The position numbers and the translations under genes are program-made. The notes beneath the pieces were generated by a model that was not told the DNA's origin, did no database searches, and saw nothing but the letters and a program-made list of their open reading frames with translations. From Burkholderia territorii (GTDB lineage: Bacteria; Pseudomonadota; Gammaproteobacteria; Burkholderiales; Burkholderiaceae), in contig NZ_CADFEJ010000004.1 of assembly GCF_902833055.1 (NCBI RefSeq), forward strand, positions 124,001 to 188,000: 64,000 nt of DNA, read 5' to 3'. The number at the start of each line of letters is the position of its first letter. Position 1 is the stretch's first letter. Shown one piece after another: positions 18,658 to 27,226 of the stretch.

Positions 18658-19590
18658 ATGGACAAGCTGGACCAGGTCAGAATCTTCCTTCAGGTAGCCG
18701 AGATGGGCAGCTTCATCAAGGCTGCGCATGCGCTCGACGTGCCGCGCGCGACCGTGTCGGCGGCCGTCCAGCAACTGGAGGCCGCGCTCGGCGCGCGGCT
18801 GCTGCATCGCACGACCCGGCAGGTGCAGCTGACGGCCGACGGCGCGCTGCTGCTCGAGCGCGGCCGGCGGCTGCTCGCGGAGGCCGACGACCTCGATCGC
18901 CTGTTCCGCCGGCGCGAGCGCGACGTGATCGGGCGCCTGAGTGTCGACGTGCCGAGCCGGATCGCGCGACGCGTGATCGCGCCCGCGTTGCCGTCGCTGT
19001 TCCGCCGCTACCCGAAGCTCCAGCTGTCGCTTGGCTCGACGGACCGCTCGATCGATCTCGTGCAGGAGGGTGTCGACTGCGCGATCCGCGTCGGGCGGCT
19101 CGCGGACAGCAGCCTCGTGGTCAGGCCCCTTGGCCGGTTCGCGCTGATCAACTGCGCGAGCCCCGACTATCTGCGCGAATGCGGCGTGCCCGACCATCCG
19201 GATGCGCTCGCGCACGGGCACTGGGCGATCGGCTATGCGTCGCCGACGACGGGGCGCGAACTCGCATGGGAATACTGCATGGACGGCGACCGGCACGTGC
19301 TGACGCTGCCGAGCCGCGTGATCGTGAACAACGCGGAGACCTATATCGCGAGCTGCATCGCCGGGCTGGGCCTAATCCAGATTCCGCGCTTCGATGTCCA
19401 GCATCTGCTCGACGGCGGCGCGCTCGTCGAGGTGATGCCTGGCTACCGCGCCGCGCCGATGGACGTGTCGGCCGTGTATCCGCATCGTCGGCACCGGTCG
19501 CGGCGGCTCAACGCGTTCGTCGACTGGTTCGGCGAGTTGATGGCGGAAGCGTTGAACGACGTCGGCGGCGCGGCCGGCAGCGGCGACTGA
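18658..19590 (+). CDS. LysR family transcriptional regulator
   Basis: This 310-residue regulator starts at the ATG giving MDKLDQVRIFLQVAEMGSF, the standard start of the CrgA/DmlR-like LysR subgroup. The N-terminal helix-turn-helix covers residues 1-60 (KAAHALDVPRATVSAAVQQLEAALGARLLHR is its core). The substrate-binding domain begins near residue 90. The ligand is unknown. It may regulate the SDR gene just upstream. Confidence 0.88.
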   Translation: MDKLDQVRIFLQVAEMGSFIKAAHALDVPRATVSAAVQQLEAALGARLLHRTTRQVQLTADGALLLERGRRLLAEADDLDRLFRRRERDVIGRLSVDVPSRIARRVIAPALPSLFRRYPKLQLSLGSTDRSIDLVQEGVDCAIRVGRLADSSLVVRPLGRFALINCASPDYLRECGVPDHPDALAHGHWAIGYASPTTGRELAWEYCMDGDRHVLTLPSRVIVNNAETYIASCIAGLGLIQIPRFDVQHLLDGGALVEVMPGYRAAPMDVSAVYPHRRHRSRRLNAFVDWFGELMAEALNDVGGAAGSGD

Positions 19591-19715
19591 AAGCGGCGTC
19601 GTTTCCCAGCCCTCAAATCGTTCGCCATTCGCCCGCCGGTGACTCCGAGCGATCGGCATAGGTGCGACGCGGCAGGCGCGGCACGTCCGCTGCGCGCGGC
19701 CATCGCGCCGCGCGT

Positions 19716-20603
19716 TCAGGCGGCGAACCGGCGCGTGCGCCCGGTCGCGCGCACCGCGTCGATCAGCGCGGCGCCGGCGCCGCCGGGTTTCGACGCGAAT
19801 GCGTAGAAGCGCGCGGCCGGCAGCGTCGGCAGTCCGTCTTGCACGCCGCATTCGCGCAGGCCGTCGCGCAACTGGCTGCGTGCGAGCGCCGTCACCGCGA
19901 AGCCGGCGAGCGCGGCCGACACGCAGCCGGCCATGCTGCCGCTTTCGAACAGCACGCGAAACGGCCGCAGCGCGGCGGCGAGCGCGGCCACCGCGGCTTC
20001 CCGATACACGCACGGCTCCGGAAACAGCGCGAGCGGCACGCCGCCGTCGGCGTCGAGGGCCGTATCCGCCGCGAAAGCCCACACCAGCGGTTCCTCCCAC
20101 AGCGGTTCGCCGGGCGTGTCGACCAGCCGGCATTGCTTGCCGAACACGACATCGAGCCGGCCCAGCGCTTGCTCCCGCAGCAGCGACGCGGTGATGCCGA
20201 CCTTCAGTTCGATCGACGTGCGCGGATGGCTGTCGCGGAACGCGCGCAGCACCTGCGGCAGCCACGTGCCGGCGAAATCCTCCGACGCGCCGACGCGCAG
20301 CGGGCCGTGCGCCGGCGCGCCGCGCAGCCGGGCGCGCACTTCGCGCTCCATGTCGACGATGTTGCGTGCGTACGCATACAGCGTGTCGCCGGCCGGCGTG
20401 AGCGCGACGCGGCGCGTGGTGCGCGCGAGCAGCAGCGTGCCGGCCGCCTGCTCGAGCCGCTTGATGTGGCCGCTGACCGCAGATGGCGTCAGCGCGAGAC
20501 GTTCGGCGGCCGGCGCGAAGCCGTGGCGATCGACCACCTCGAGGAAGGTGCGGAGCAGCGTGATGTCGAGCGCGGTCGACGCGGGATCGGTCGGCGGTTC
20601 CAT
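19716..20603 (-). CDS. LysR family transcriptional regulator
   Basis: The 295-residue protein, counted from the ATG at 20603, shows the LysR helix-turn-helix in its first 70 residues (LLRTFLEVVDRHGF, then AAERLALTPSAVSGHIKRLE) and a periplasmic-binding-like effector domain after it. A longer frame starting at 20708 exists but would add a non-conserved leader. It is divergent from the alpha/beta hydrolase at 20710, so it is the natural candidate regulator of that gene through the short gap between them. Confidence 0.87.
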   Translation of the reverse strand: MEPPTDPASTALDITLLRTFLEVVDRHGFAPAAERLALTPSAVSGHIKRLEQAAGTLLLARTTRRVALTPAGDTLYAYARNIVDMEREVRARLRGAPAHGPLRVGASEDFAGTWLPQVLRAFRDSHPRTSIELKVGITASLLREQALGRLDVVFGKQCRLVDTPGEPLWEEPLVWAFAADTALDADGGVPLALFPEPCVYREAAVAALAAALRPFRVLFESGSMAGCVSAALAGFAVTALARSQLRDGLRECGVQDGLPTLPAARFYAFASKPGGAGAALIDAVRATGRTRRFAA

Positions 20604-20709
20604 CGATGCATTCAACGTGATATTCGAACAATGAATCATGATACTCCGCGAATCGTGATGAGATCGGGATCTACCATCGATCTCAGGACTGAACCTGGAG
20701 GAGGGCACG

Positions 20710-21600
20710 ATGACTGTTTATCGGCATGCGATGACCGCGTCGCTCGACGTCGCCTATCTGGAATGGAATCCGCGAGGCGAGCGGGTGGCCGTGTTGCTGC
20801 ACGGCTGGCCGGACAGCCCGGCCGGGTGGGAAGCCGTGGCGCAAACGCTGAGCCTGCGCGGCTATCGCGTGCTGGCGCCGGCATTGCGCGGCTTTGCGCC
20901 GACCCGTTTTCGCGATCCGGCGACCCCGCGTAGCGGCCGGCTCGCGGCGCTCGGCCGCGACCTGCTCGAGTTCGTCGACGCGCTCGGCGTCGAGCGGCCG
21001 GTCCTGGTCGGGCATGACTGGGGCGCCCGCGCGGTAGCGAACGCGTGTGGCTTGCGCGACGGGGCGGCGTCGCATCTGGTGATGCTGTCGGTCGGGTACG
21101 GCACGAACGATCCGGCTCAGCCGCTGTCGCTGCAGCAGGCGCGCAACTACTGGTACCACTGGTATATGGCGACGCCGCGCGGCGAGCAGGCGTTGCGCGA
21201 CGATCGCCGCGCGTTCGCGCGCCTGATGTGGGACACATGGTCGCCGGCCGGCTGGTACGACGAACGTGACTTCGACGCGGCCGCCGACGCGTTCGACGGG
21301 CCTGACTGGATCGACGTGGTGCTGCATTCGTATCGTTATCGTTGGGGATTCGTCGACGGTGGGGCCGCGTATGCGGAAGACGAAGCGAAACTGACGCCGG
21401 CGCCGGTGCTGTCGCTTCCGACGCTGGTGCTGCACGGCGCCGCGGACGCCTGCAATGGGCCCGAGACTTCCGCCGGGCGCGAGCGATTCTTTACCGGCCG
21501 CTACGAGCGCGCCGTGCTCGACGGCGTCGGGCATTTTCCGCAGCGCGAGGCGCCGCGAGCGGTCGCGGATGCGATCCTGCAGTTCTGCGAGCATGGCTGA
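20710..21600 (+). CDS. Alpha/beta hydrolase
   Basis: The 296-residue enzyme has an epoxide-hydrolase-like fold. The oxyanion motif HGWPD is near residue 36 and the nucleophile elbow GHDWGA carries the catalytic Asp. A lid region rich in Trp/Tyr (NYWYHWYMATP) and a terminal DGVGHFPQREAP with the catalytic His complete it. This set fits epoxide hydrolases or haloalkane dehalogenases. The substrate is not predictable. A divergent LysR gene is its probable regulator. Confidence 0.85.
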   Translation: MTVYRHAMTASLDVAYLEWNPRGERVAVLLHGWPDSPAGWEAVAQTLSLRGYRVLAPALRGFAPTRFRDPATPRSGRLAALGRDLLEFVDALGVERPVLVGHDWGARAVANACGLRDGAASHLVMLSVGYGTNDPAQPLSLQQARNYWYHWYMATPRGEQALRDDRRAFARLMWDTWSPAGWYDERDFDAAADAFDGPDWIDVVLHSYRYRWGFVDGGAAYAEDEAKLTPAPVLSLPTLVLHGAADACNGPETSAGRERFFTGRYERAVLDGVGHFPQREAPRAVADAILQFCEHG

Positions 21601-21639
21601 GCGCGCGGCGCGTACATTGGGGCGGGGTGGTCGAATCGA

Positions 21640-21807
21640 TCACTCGGTGCGGTGCGGAACGTTGTCCGGGAACGGGTAGGGCGCATGCGGCCCGGGCCAG
21701 TCAGGCACGGGCGGCTGACGGAGCAGGTCGCATCCGCCCAGCATGATCGACAGCAATGCGACCAGCATGCCTCGGCCAATCCGGCTCGAAATGACGCGCG
21801 TGGACAT
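21640..21807 (-). CDS. Small lipoprotein
   Basis: The 55-residue product from the ATG at 21807 has a basic start (MSTRVISSRIGR), a hydrophobic segment MLVALLSIM and the lipobox LGGC with the acylated cysteine near residue 26. A Pro-rich tail DLLRQPPVPDWPGPHAPYP follows. The lipidated tail would be about 30 residues long, probably in the outer membrane. No family is recognised. It is the last core gene before the genomic island. Confidence 0.6.
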   Translation of the reverse strand: MSTRVISSRIGRGMLVALLSIMLGGCDLLRQPPVPDWPGPHAPYPFPDNVPHRTE

Positions 21808-21900
21808 GGGCGGCCTCCGTGCTTGCGTGTCCCGATGCTTGGACCGCTGGCGGAGGGCAGGCGTTGCGCTGCGCGATGCGCACGGAAAACGGCGCGGGAA

Positions 21901-21938
21901 AAACAAAAAACCCGCGAAGCGGCGAGCTTGCGCGGGTT
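21901..21938 (-). terminator. Intrinsic terminator, probably originally of the tRNA-Leu gene
   Basis: On the minus strand CCCGCGCAAGC pairs with GCTTCGCGGG (one bulged C, loop TCGCC), followed by TTTTTT. No gene on this strand directly precedes it. It lies about 35 bases beyond the left copy of the tRNA-Leu 3' end, exactly where the tRNA terminator would be in the uninterrupted chromosome. Confidence 0.75.
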
Positions 21939-21971
21939 TCGACAGATGCAGCGCATGACGCTGCGAAATAC

Positions 21972-21989
21972 TGGTGCCAGGGCCGGAAT
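21972..21989. other. Left attachment site (tRNA 3'-end duplicate)
   Basis: The 18 bases tggtgccagggccggaat repeat the 3' end of the tRNA-Leu gene at 46488-46506 with one base deleted (the tRNA copy has three C after tggtg). They have the same orientation and mark the left edge of the island. Confidence 0.75.
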
Positions 21990-22046
21990 GGAAAAGCTCT
22001 TGCAATCGTACACAGGTGGCCGATCTGTCATTCAATCACGCGCTAG

Positions 22047-22066
22047 ATACCACCAAAAATACCACC
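22047..22066. repeat. Paired ATACCACC motifs, possible integrase arm sites
   Basis: ATACCACC occurs at 22047-22054 and 22059-22066, a 12-bp period. A similarly spaced ACCACA pair lies next to the right end (46413-46418 and 46425-46430). Confidence 0.35.
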
Positions 22067-22721
22067 GGACATAGATCGCTGATGTTGGGCCGTCCCCACT
22101 GGAGTCTCGACGAGATGGAAAGATGGTGCCAGAGCGTGGTACGAAATTCCAAGGCGGTTTGGCCAACACCAGACTCAGCTATTTTGTTGATATGAGGGGG
22201 GGCAAAATGGCTCGAAATGTGGCAATCATATGCTGGCTCGATCGATAACGAGGCTTGGTTCTATGGCGTAAAAATACACTAGATCGTGCCTGGAACGACC
22301 GGCAAATGACCGGATGATGTTCGGGGCTTTGCCGCTAATCCAAAGGATCGATAGGAGACGACTGCCAAGGAGATAGCTCTCTGTGCTGTCATTGACCGCA
22401 GCTAGACCAGCAACGGACCGGATCGATTTGACTACTGCGTACTTCGGCGCGTGCTCAGCCAGATCGGCATCACGAGCACGAGGATCGGTGTTCTTGAACA
22501 CCGAGGCGGTGGTTTTGCCGAAGCCCTATCCATTCGACCAGCAGAACAGTGCCATGTCCCAGCTAATCTGGCAATCGCACTGGCGGAATATTTGCTGGAA
22601 TGTCGTCGATAAGCTGAGACGGTAGCGGGGCGTGGTGGGGCGATCGCCTGTTCTTCAGCGTAATCGGAATAACTCTTCTCGAACTCGCTGCAGCGTGTTC
22701 CCACGCTCGATCTGAATGCGT

Positions 22722-22985
22722 ACGGGAATGACGAGTTCGGTGCACGCGGGCAGGTTGGACGCATGCGCCGAAAACCGAATAGCGCCGCTAGCAGTGTCTC
22801 CGGTTGTGGTATCGAGGCGGACGATGATCTCGAGGATATGAGGTTCATGCTGATGCCGAAACGCGTCACACTCAAGCCCCCATTCTTTAGATTCGCTAAT
22901 TGGACGGGGAAACGTGCACGGGAATGACGAATTCGGTACGACCCGGCAAGTTCGAGGCGTGCGTCGAGCAACGAATGGCGCAGCG
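22722..22985. repeat. Pair of diverged 68-bp direct repeats
   Basis: The units at 22722-22789 and 22918-22985 start with an identical 13-mer, acgggaatgacga, and match at about 75% of positions over 68 bases. Read on the minus strand each can encode a TE(F/L)VIPV motif but in different frames. This suggests decay of a formerly repetitive coding sequence. Confidence 0.55.
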
Positions 22986-23118
22986 TGAGGGCTGCGCAGG
23001 TGTAAAATGCGACTGCACCTCATTTAGAAAAGTGGAAGCGTCGCGCACGGGGTAAGGCGGGGCATGAGACTTCCGTCATTGGCTGGATAGAATTGCATTG
23101 AAAACGAGAAAACGACTA

Positions 23119-24883
23119 ATGAACCGTATCCACGGTCTTCCTGATAGATTTTCCCTGACCAAGCTATCGGGATTCAACTTTGGTGAGCCGGACGGCAAGG
23201 ATGACCCCCCTGCTCGAGGCTTGTATGCTCCCAATAACTCCAGTCGTCGAATTTCTTGAGGAGAGCAAATCCATCGTGGTTGGCGACAGGGGAACCGGAA
23301 AGACAGCTCTGTTCCGACTTCTTACGGCACGGAAGCTCGAGTTCAAGTCAACAGGAAAGTTCGCGCAATTCTACGTTCCAATCGATGAAGAGCTTGCATA
23401 CAAGACGCTGAAGGAGCATGTCACGTCTCACGTGCGCGACCCCGTCAACACGCTCGACGCTCCACATCGCATTGTTTGGGAGATATTCCTTCTGAGCAGA
23501 TGCTTGGAGGCCCTCAGCACTCATTTTTCTGATGATAAGGACTTCCTCTCGATAAGGGATGGTTTCTTTCGGACCCTCGGGAAAAACTCCGAACAGAAGC
23601 TGGGCATCCTTGATCTATTCAAGAACACCAAGAAGACGGTAGGGGTGAAGCTCGAGGGCGGCCATTTGGGCCTGGTTATCCCGAATTTCTATACGAGCAT
23701 TGAGCCGACAACCAGCCCATTCAGCAATGAAATTGATGAGAATCAATTAATTGATGTTCCGTCGATCAAGTCTGAACTTAATGTATTTCTTAAGCAAAAG
23801 AAATGCATCGCCTATCTTCTTGTTGATAAAATAGATGAGTTTGTTGCTGGTGACGAATATAAGACGCAAAAGGCTATCTTGCAAGCCCTTCTGCATTGCT
23901 GGCGCGACTACCAGTCCTATCCGCAGTTGAGGCCGAAACTTTTCTTGAGGCGAGATTTGTTCGAGCGCCTGGATTTTTCTGCAATTGGTCGAGACAAAAT
24001 AGATCCGAAAAAGATTGAGCTGAAATGGTCCCAAGAAGATATTCGTCAGTTTATGGCGGTGCGTATACTTCATAATTTGGCCGAAGCCCTCGGTCGTCGA
24101 AACCTTAAATTCCAGTATGACGCTGAATCTCTTCGTCTAGATAAGAGGCTCCTCAGCTCTCTAGACGCTAACTGTGATCACGATGAGAGTGCCTCCACCC
24201 TCATGCGAAGTCTCAGAATGCTCGTTTTGAATATTCGCATGAAATTAAATTTGAGTAGGCGAGACGAATATGATGCACATAATACGAGTATGTATGATGC
24301 GGCTTTCAAGGCTTTGATTGCGGCCATCTTTCCCAGAAAGGTCACGCATCTGATGAAGGGTGGAAAATCATCAACCATTGATTTGACGGACTATCTTTCG
24401 ACGCACTTTCATTTTTCTGGTGGGCACGCAACGCCTCGTGTGATGCTTCAATTTCTGAATTCGTGTGTTGCGAAGGTGCGTGAGTATTATCGTAATAATC
24501 CAGATCAATCGATCACGTTAACCGAAAAGGGTGAATATCCGCTTGTTTTGCGTGAGCATGTTTCTGCGGCATACGAAGAAACGGGAGGAATTTGTTTAAA
24601 TGCGCTGATTGGTTTGAGCGATGATTTTAAGCGTCCTGCTATGCTATTGATGCAAGCGGTGTCGCGATCGAGGGGCTCTACTCGATTTAGTTCGGGGGAT
24701 GTCCGGCGGCATATCGGAAAAGCGTTGGCGGCAAAAGGTGATCTTGATGAGCGGCTGGGACACTTTCTCGCGTTTTACGAGCATGCTGGATTATTTCGAT
24801 GTGTCAATCGAGCACAAGTGCTGTCTCAGCGGGTCTACGAACTCCCGATTATATTTCAGCAGATTCGACCCCTCGAAATTTGA
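23119..24883 (+). pseudogene. P-loop ATPase of the Sll1717-like type, apparent frameshift near the N-terminus
   Basis: About 587 residues if one base is removed from a six-C run (23205-23210). The first frame starts at the ATG 23119 and encodes LSGFNFGEPDGKDD, a lead-in resembling the F-G-x-x-x-A/D-x-D start of this family. The second frame continues PLLEACMLPITPVVEFLEE into Walker A GDRGTGKTALF and Walker B AYLLVDKIDEF. A restart at ATG 23201 would still give a 560-residue ATPase, so loss of function is not certain. C-terminal HFSGGHATPRVMLQF and RSRGSTRFSSGDVRRH follow. No membrane helices are visible. The role is unknown. Its place in an island makes a defence role conceivable but unproven. 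Confidence 0.65.
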
Positions 24884-25175
24884 GGGTGAGTGGAGATTAC
24901 CGGAATAGCCGGGTTTGCGAACTTGCATGAGCTGTGTGAGGCGGTTTGGGAAGGTGATTCTATCGGAAGGAAACGACGCGCTGGATGAGGAAAATTGCTC
25001 CATTGCAGATGGAGCATGATCGTTATGCTTGGGGTTGCTGGAGGACGTGCAGGACGAGGTGAGGTGTCTGAAGAGTAGCTTCCGTATTCCGGGTAAACTC
25101 TACTCGCCGAGATCGAAATAATCGTCATACATTGACCGCGTAGTAAAAATTGACCATCTTCTAGGAGAGGTGTTG
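24884..25175. other. Gene-free gap of about 290 bases
   Basis: I see no ORF with a plausible start here. The end of the gap (from about 25,125) is likely to hold the promoter of the small gene at 25176, but no convincing hexamers are visible. Confidence 0.4.
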
Positions 25176-25322
25176 ATGACTACGGGTAAAAAAGACGCAT
25201 CGTTGGCAAGTAAGCAGCTTGCCAACAAAAAAAGTACGCCTGCTCAGAAGTCTGTTGCAGGCTCCGATCTGGCTCAGGCGAAAAAACCACCGGCACCTAA
25301 ATCGAAACCGAAGGGTAAATAG
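25176..25322 (+). CDS. Small basic Lys-rich protein
   Basis: The 48-residue product has eleven Lys residues beyond an MTTG start (MTTGKKDASLASKQLANK, then KSTPAQKSVAGSDLAQAK, then a KKPPAPKSKPKGK tail). A strong ribosome site (aggagagg) precedes the ATG, and a clean terminator starts 16 bases after the stop, which supports a real gene. The alternating Lys/Ala/Ser/Pro composition suggests a disordered nucleic-acid-binding peptide, but no domain is known to me. Confidence 0.7.
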   Translation: MTTGKKDASLASKQLANKKSTPAQKSVAGSDLAQAKKPPAPKSKPKGK

Positions 25323-25337
25323 GTATTGCTGGAACCC

Positions 25338-25360
25338 AGACCCGCTTCGGCGGGTTTTCT
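25338..25360 (+). terminator. Intrinsic terminator of the small basic protein gene
   Basis: A six-pair stem with a TTCG tetraloop (ACCCGC TTCG GCGGGT) is followed by TTT. Confidence 0.85.
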
Positions 25361-25381
25361 ATGTGCCTCGGACATCTGTGA

Positions 25382-25470
25382 TTGTGCGATGGTGAGTTCA
25401 AGCACATCGCTGGCCATCTAATCAATCGCATCGACGAGCTGATGCCGTGGAACGTGGCGCCGTCACTGCT
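25382..25470 (+). pseudogene. Possible remnant of an IS66-type transposase C-terminus
   Basis: The frame reads FKHIAGHLINRIDELMPWNVAP, similar to the conserved end of IS66 TnpC (a NRIDELLPW-like motif). No transposase body precedes it, only the terminator of the 48-aa gene. It is therefore at most a short scar. Confidence 0.35.
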
Positions 25471-25485
25471 GTTACATGTCGCTCC

Positions 25486-25860
25486 TCAAGACCGAGTAAT
25501 CCGATCAAGCTCGCGTGGGCCACTACGGCTTCGATGCCTGTCGCTCGGACGAGGTTTCCTAGAGATGGGCGATACGCGCAACATAGCGTGACCATAGTGC
25601 CTCGAATACTTCAAACGAAATCTTTGCGCCTCGAACTCCGGATCGGCGTTGATCTCGATCAATGAAGGCATTGGAACTGTTCCCAGTTCCGTTTCTGGCG
25701 AGGAGCCTGTTTCGTCGGCAAATCCCACACTGCCATCACGGAAGAATTCGAGCTTACGTACCTCGTAACGGTCCCCGTCAAGCGCGGAGACGAGCCTGAT
25801 CGGCTCATCTTTGTGGGTATGCTTCCGCGCGACGTCGATAGCAACCAGCGCATTTTCCAT
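25486..25860 (-). CDS. DUF6881 domain protein
   Basis: The 124-residue product from the ATG at 25860 contains the block EPIRLVSALDGDRYEVRKLE, then FRDGSVGFADE, then PMPSLIEINADPEFEA. This is the pattern I associate with DUF6881. No function is established. Homologous domains resemble small immunity-like proteins, which is inference. The last 30 residues are Arg/Ser-rich and not conserved. It lies 68 bases downstream of the H-NS-like gene on the same strand, so the two probably share a transcript. Confidence 0.6.
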   Translation of the reverse strand: MENALVAIDVARKHTHKDEPIRLVSALDGDRYEVRKLEFFRDGSVGFADETGSSPETELGTVPMPSLIEINADPEFEAQRFRLKYSRHYGHAMLRVSPISRKPRPSDRHRSRSGPRELDRITRS

Positions 25861-25928
25861 GGGCTTTTCTGCACAAGCGTTAAAGTAGCTGTTTTCAGTG
25901 TTCGGCTGCGGGATCTGCCGTCGAGCAA

Positions 25929-26219
25929 TCACTCCTTGATCAGAAAACGATCTCGATTCTTTGCGTCCTTGATCCATGCAGGCGCGCGACCTCGGCCGGA
26001 CCATGTTGCGCCAGTCTTTGGATCGAGATACTTCGCTTCCGCCGTCGATTTGGCCGTCTGGATGCGATGCCTACCGAAAATGTCTTTCTCGGTGATGCCG
26101 TACTCGGCGACCTTCGCGCGAACTTCTTCGAGGACTGCTTGAAATTCAGCAAGTCGTGCGGCCTCAGCTTTCTCCGCTAGTGCCGCAGCCTGTGCTTTCA
26201 ATTCCTTGTATGTCGCCAT
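25929..26219 (-). CDS. H-NS family nucleoid-associated protein
   Basis: The 96-residue protein has an N-terminal coiled-coil oligomerisation region (residues 1-45, heptad-like Ala/Glu/Lys) and the C-terminal AT-hook-like DNA-binding domain DPKTGATWSGRGRAPAWI. This is the Burkholderia/Bordetella BpH3/BvrH-like form. It binds AT-rich DNA and commonly silences acquired genes. Here it lies on an AT-richer island whose large operon has an AT-rich promoter, so repression of that operon or of related islands is plausible. Confidence 0.9.
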   Translation of the reverse strand: MATYKELKAQAAALAEKAEAARLAEFQAVLEEVRAKVAEYGITEKDIFGRHRIQTAKSTAEAKYLDPKTGATWSGRGRAPAWIKDAKNRDRFLIKE

Positions 26220-26451
26220 ATTTTCCTCCGCTGGTTATCGTCGACGTAGGATAGCTGCTTTGATTGGAGAGCGGAGGCACACCAGTTTATAGTCGACGAT
26301 CCAGGTGGCACTTTCGGCTACGTTGCGATGGGGAAAACTCAAAGCGTCGAGATCATGGGCATTGCATTGATCATGGGAAACGTCTTTGTAATAGAGCCGT
26401 CTGAACCTGCTTGATCTTGGTAATTTTTGACATCGTTGGCACTTCGTTTGT

Positions 26452-26907
26452 TTAGACTGGGTTTTTTTGCTTAAACCATCTCTTGCTTTCTGGGGTTAGC
26501 AATAGTGCTAGGGCAGCTATAAAGAGAGAGTCTACGATGCCAAATCTAAATTGAACAGTGTGGGTGAAAATCGATAGCAGCCGAAAAAATAGGTCGACTG
26601 ATAGCAAGCCCAGTGTCCATTTCATTGCCCATTTTTTTTGGTGATATAGGTTGAATATGAGTGCCGCTCCAATCACCGGAAATAGTGATAGAAATATAGT
26701 GGATGCTGCGATGAGCGAGTGCGATTCTATCTTTCCGTGAATTGTGAGTGTTGGGTGGTCGATCGTGTATAATATATCTCTAAATATTCCAAAAAATATA
26801 AGACACCAGGCGGAAAAAAGTGCAATCAGTACCCCAATTACTGATTTTGGGGTTCCATCTAAAAAGAATGCAGATTTTCTATTGGTTTGGTTTTTTTTCA
26901 TTGCCAA
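26452..26907 (-). CDS. Small four-helix membrane protein
   Basis: The 151-residue protein has about four hydrophobic segments (SVIGVLIALFSAWCLIFFGI; LIAASTIFLSLFPVIGAALI; WTLGLLSVDLFFRLLSIF; VDSLFIAALALLL) and a basic C-terminus RWFKQKNPV. Base composition is clearly AT-richer than that of core genes, and T-rich stretches surround it. An alternative start at 26901 is equally possible (MKKNQTNRK). No family is recognised. Confidence 0.6.
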   Translation of the reverse strand: MAMKKNQTNRKSAFFLDGTPKSVIGVLIALFSAWCLIFFGIFRDILYTIDHPTLTIHGKIESHSLIAASTIFLSLFPVIGAALIFNLYHQKKWAMKWTLGLLSVDLFFRLLSIFTHTVQFRFGIVDSLFIAALALLLTPESKRWFKQKNPV

Positions 26908-27226
26908 CGCTCCTGGGTGCGGGGTGGAATGTTGCGATGGGGGCCGAGGCGAATATATCCCAGATGCTACTTGTCAAGGGAAATCGGTTGCGGAGTTCGC
27001 CAATATTTATATTCACCCGAGGACCTATATATCGTTGCCAGATGCTGGCTTCCTAAAGGGAGGCTAGATCTTCGGAAGAAACTTGTAAAGGGGGTGTTGG
27101 CTAGTGCTATCATTCAAAAAATTACAAAAAGCATTCTTTGGCATAACAAATTCCATTCGGTTGATCCAAGATTTCTTGATCTTGACTTCATCGATGGTGT
27201 GCATTTCCCTGCGACTCGTCGGCTAG
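26908..27226. other. AT-rich stretch left of the IS5 element
   Basis: A plus-strand frame runs from 26887 to the IS and would continue nine codons beyond it if the element is removed (ending at the TAA at 28557-28559). It includes LRKKLVKGVLASAIIQKITK. It lacks a convincing start and may be a decayed gene. Confidence 0.3.

Larger units (their letters stand above)
21990..23118. other. Left end of the island, no confident gene
   Basis: This 1.1-kb stretch has many stop codons in all frames and no ORF with a plausible ribosome site. One open frame of about 60 codons on the plus strand (about 22,410-22,619, including LEHRGGGFAEALSIRP) ends in a stop and has no start, so it may be a remnant. It also contains two diverged direct repeats (22722-22789 and 22918-22985). 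Confidence 0.5.

Noticed and set aside
22226..22501. 91-codon minus-strand ORF in the island's left end
   Set aside because: No ribosome site, no recognisable domain, and an overlapping plus-strand frame looks equally plausible.
26270..26415. Plus-strand frame ending VDDPGGTFGYVAMGKTQS, then EIMGIALIMGNVFVIEPSEPA
   Set aside because: The frame is open but short and has no start codon at its beginning. It may be a gene tail, but no family is recognised.
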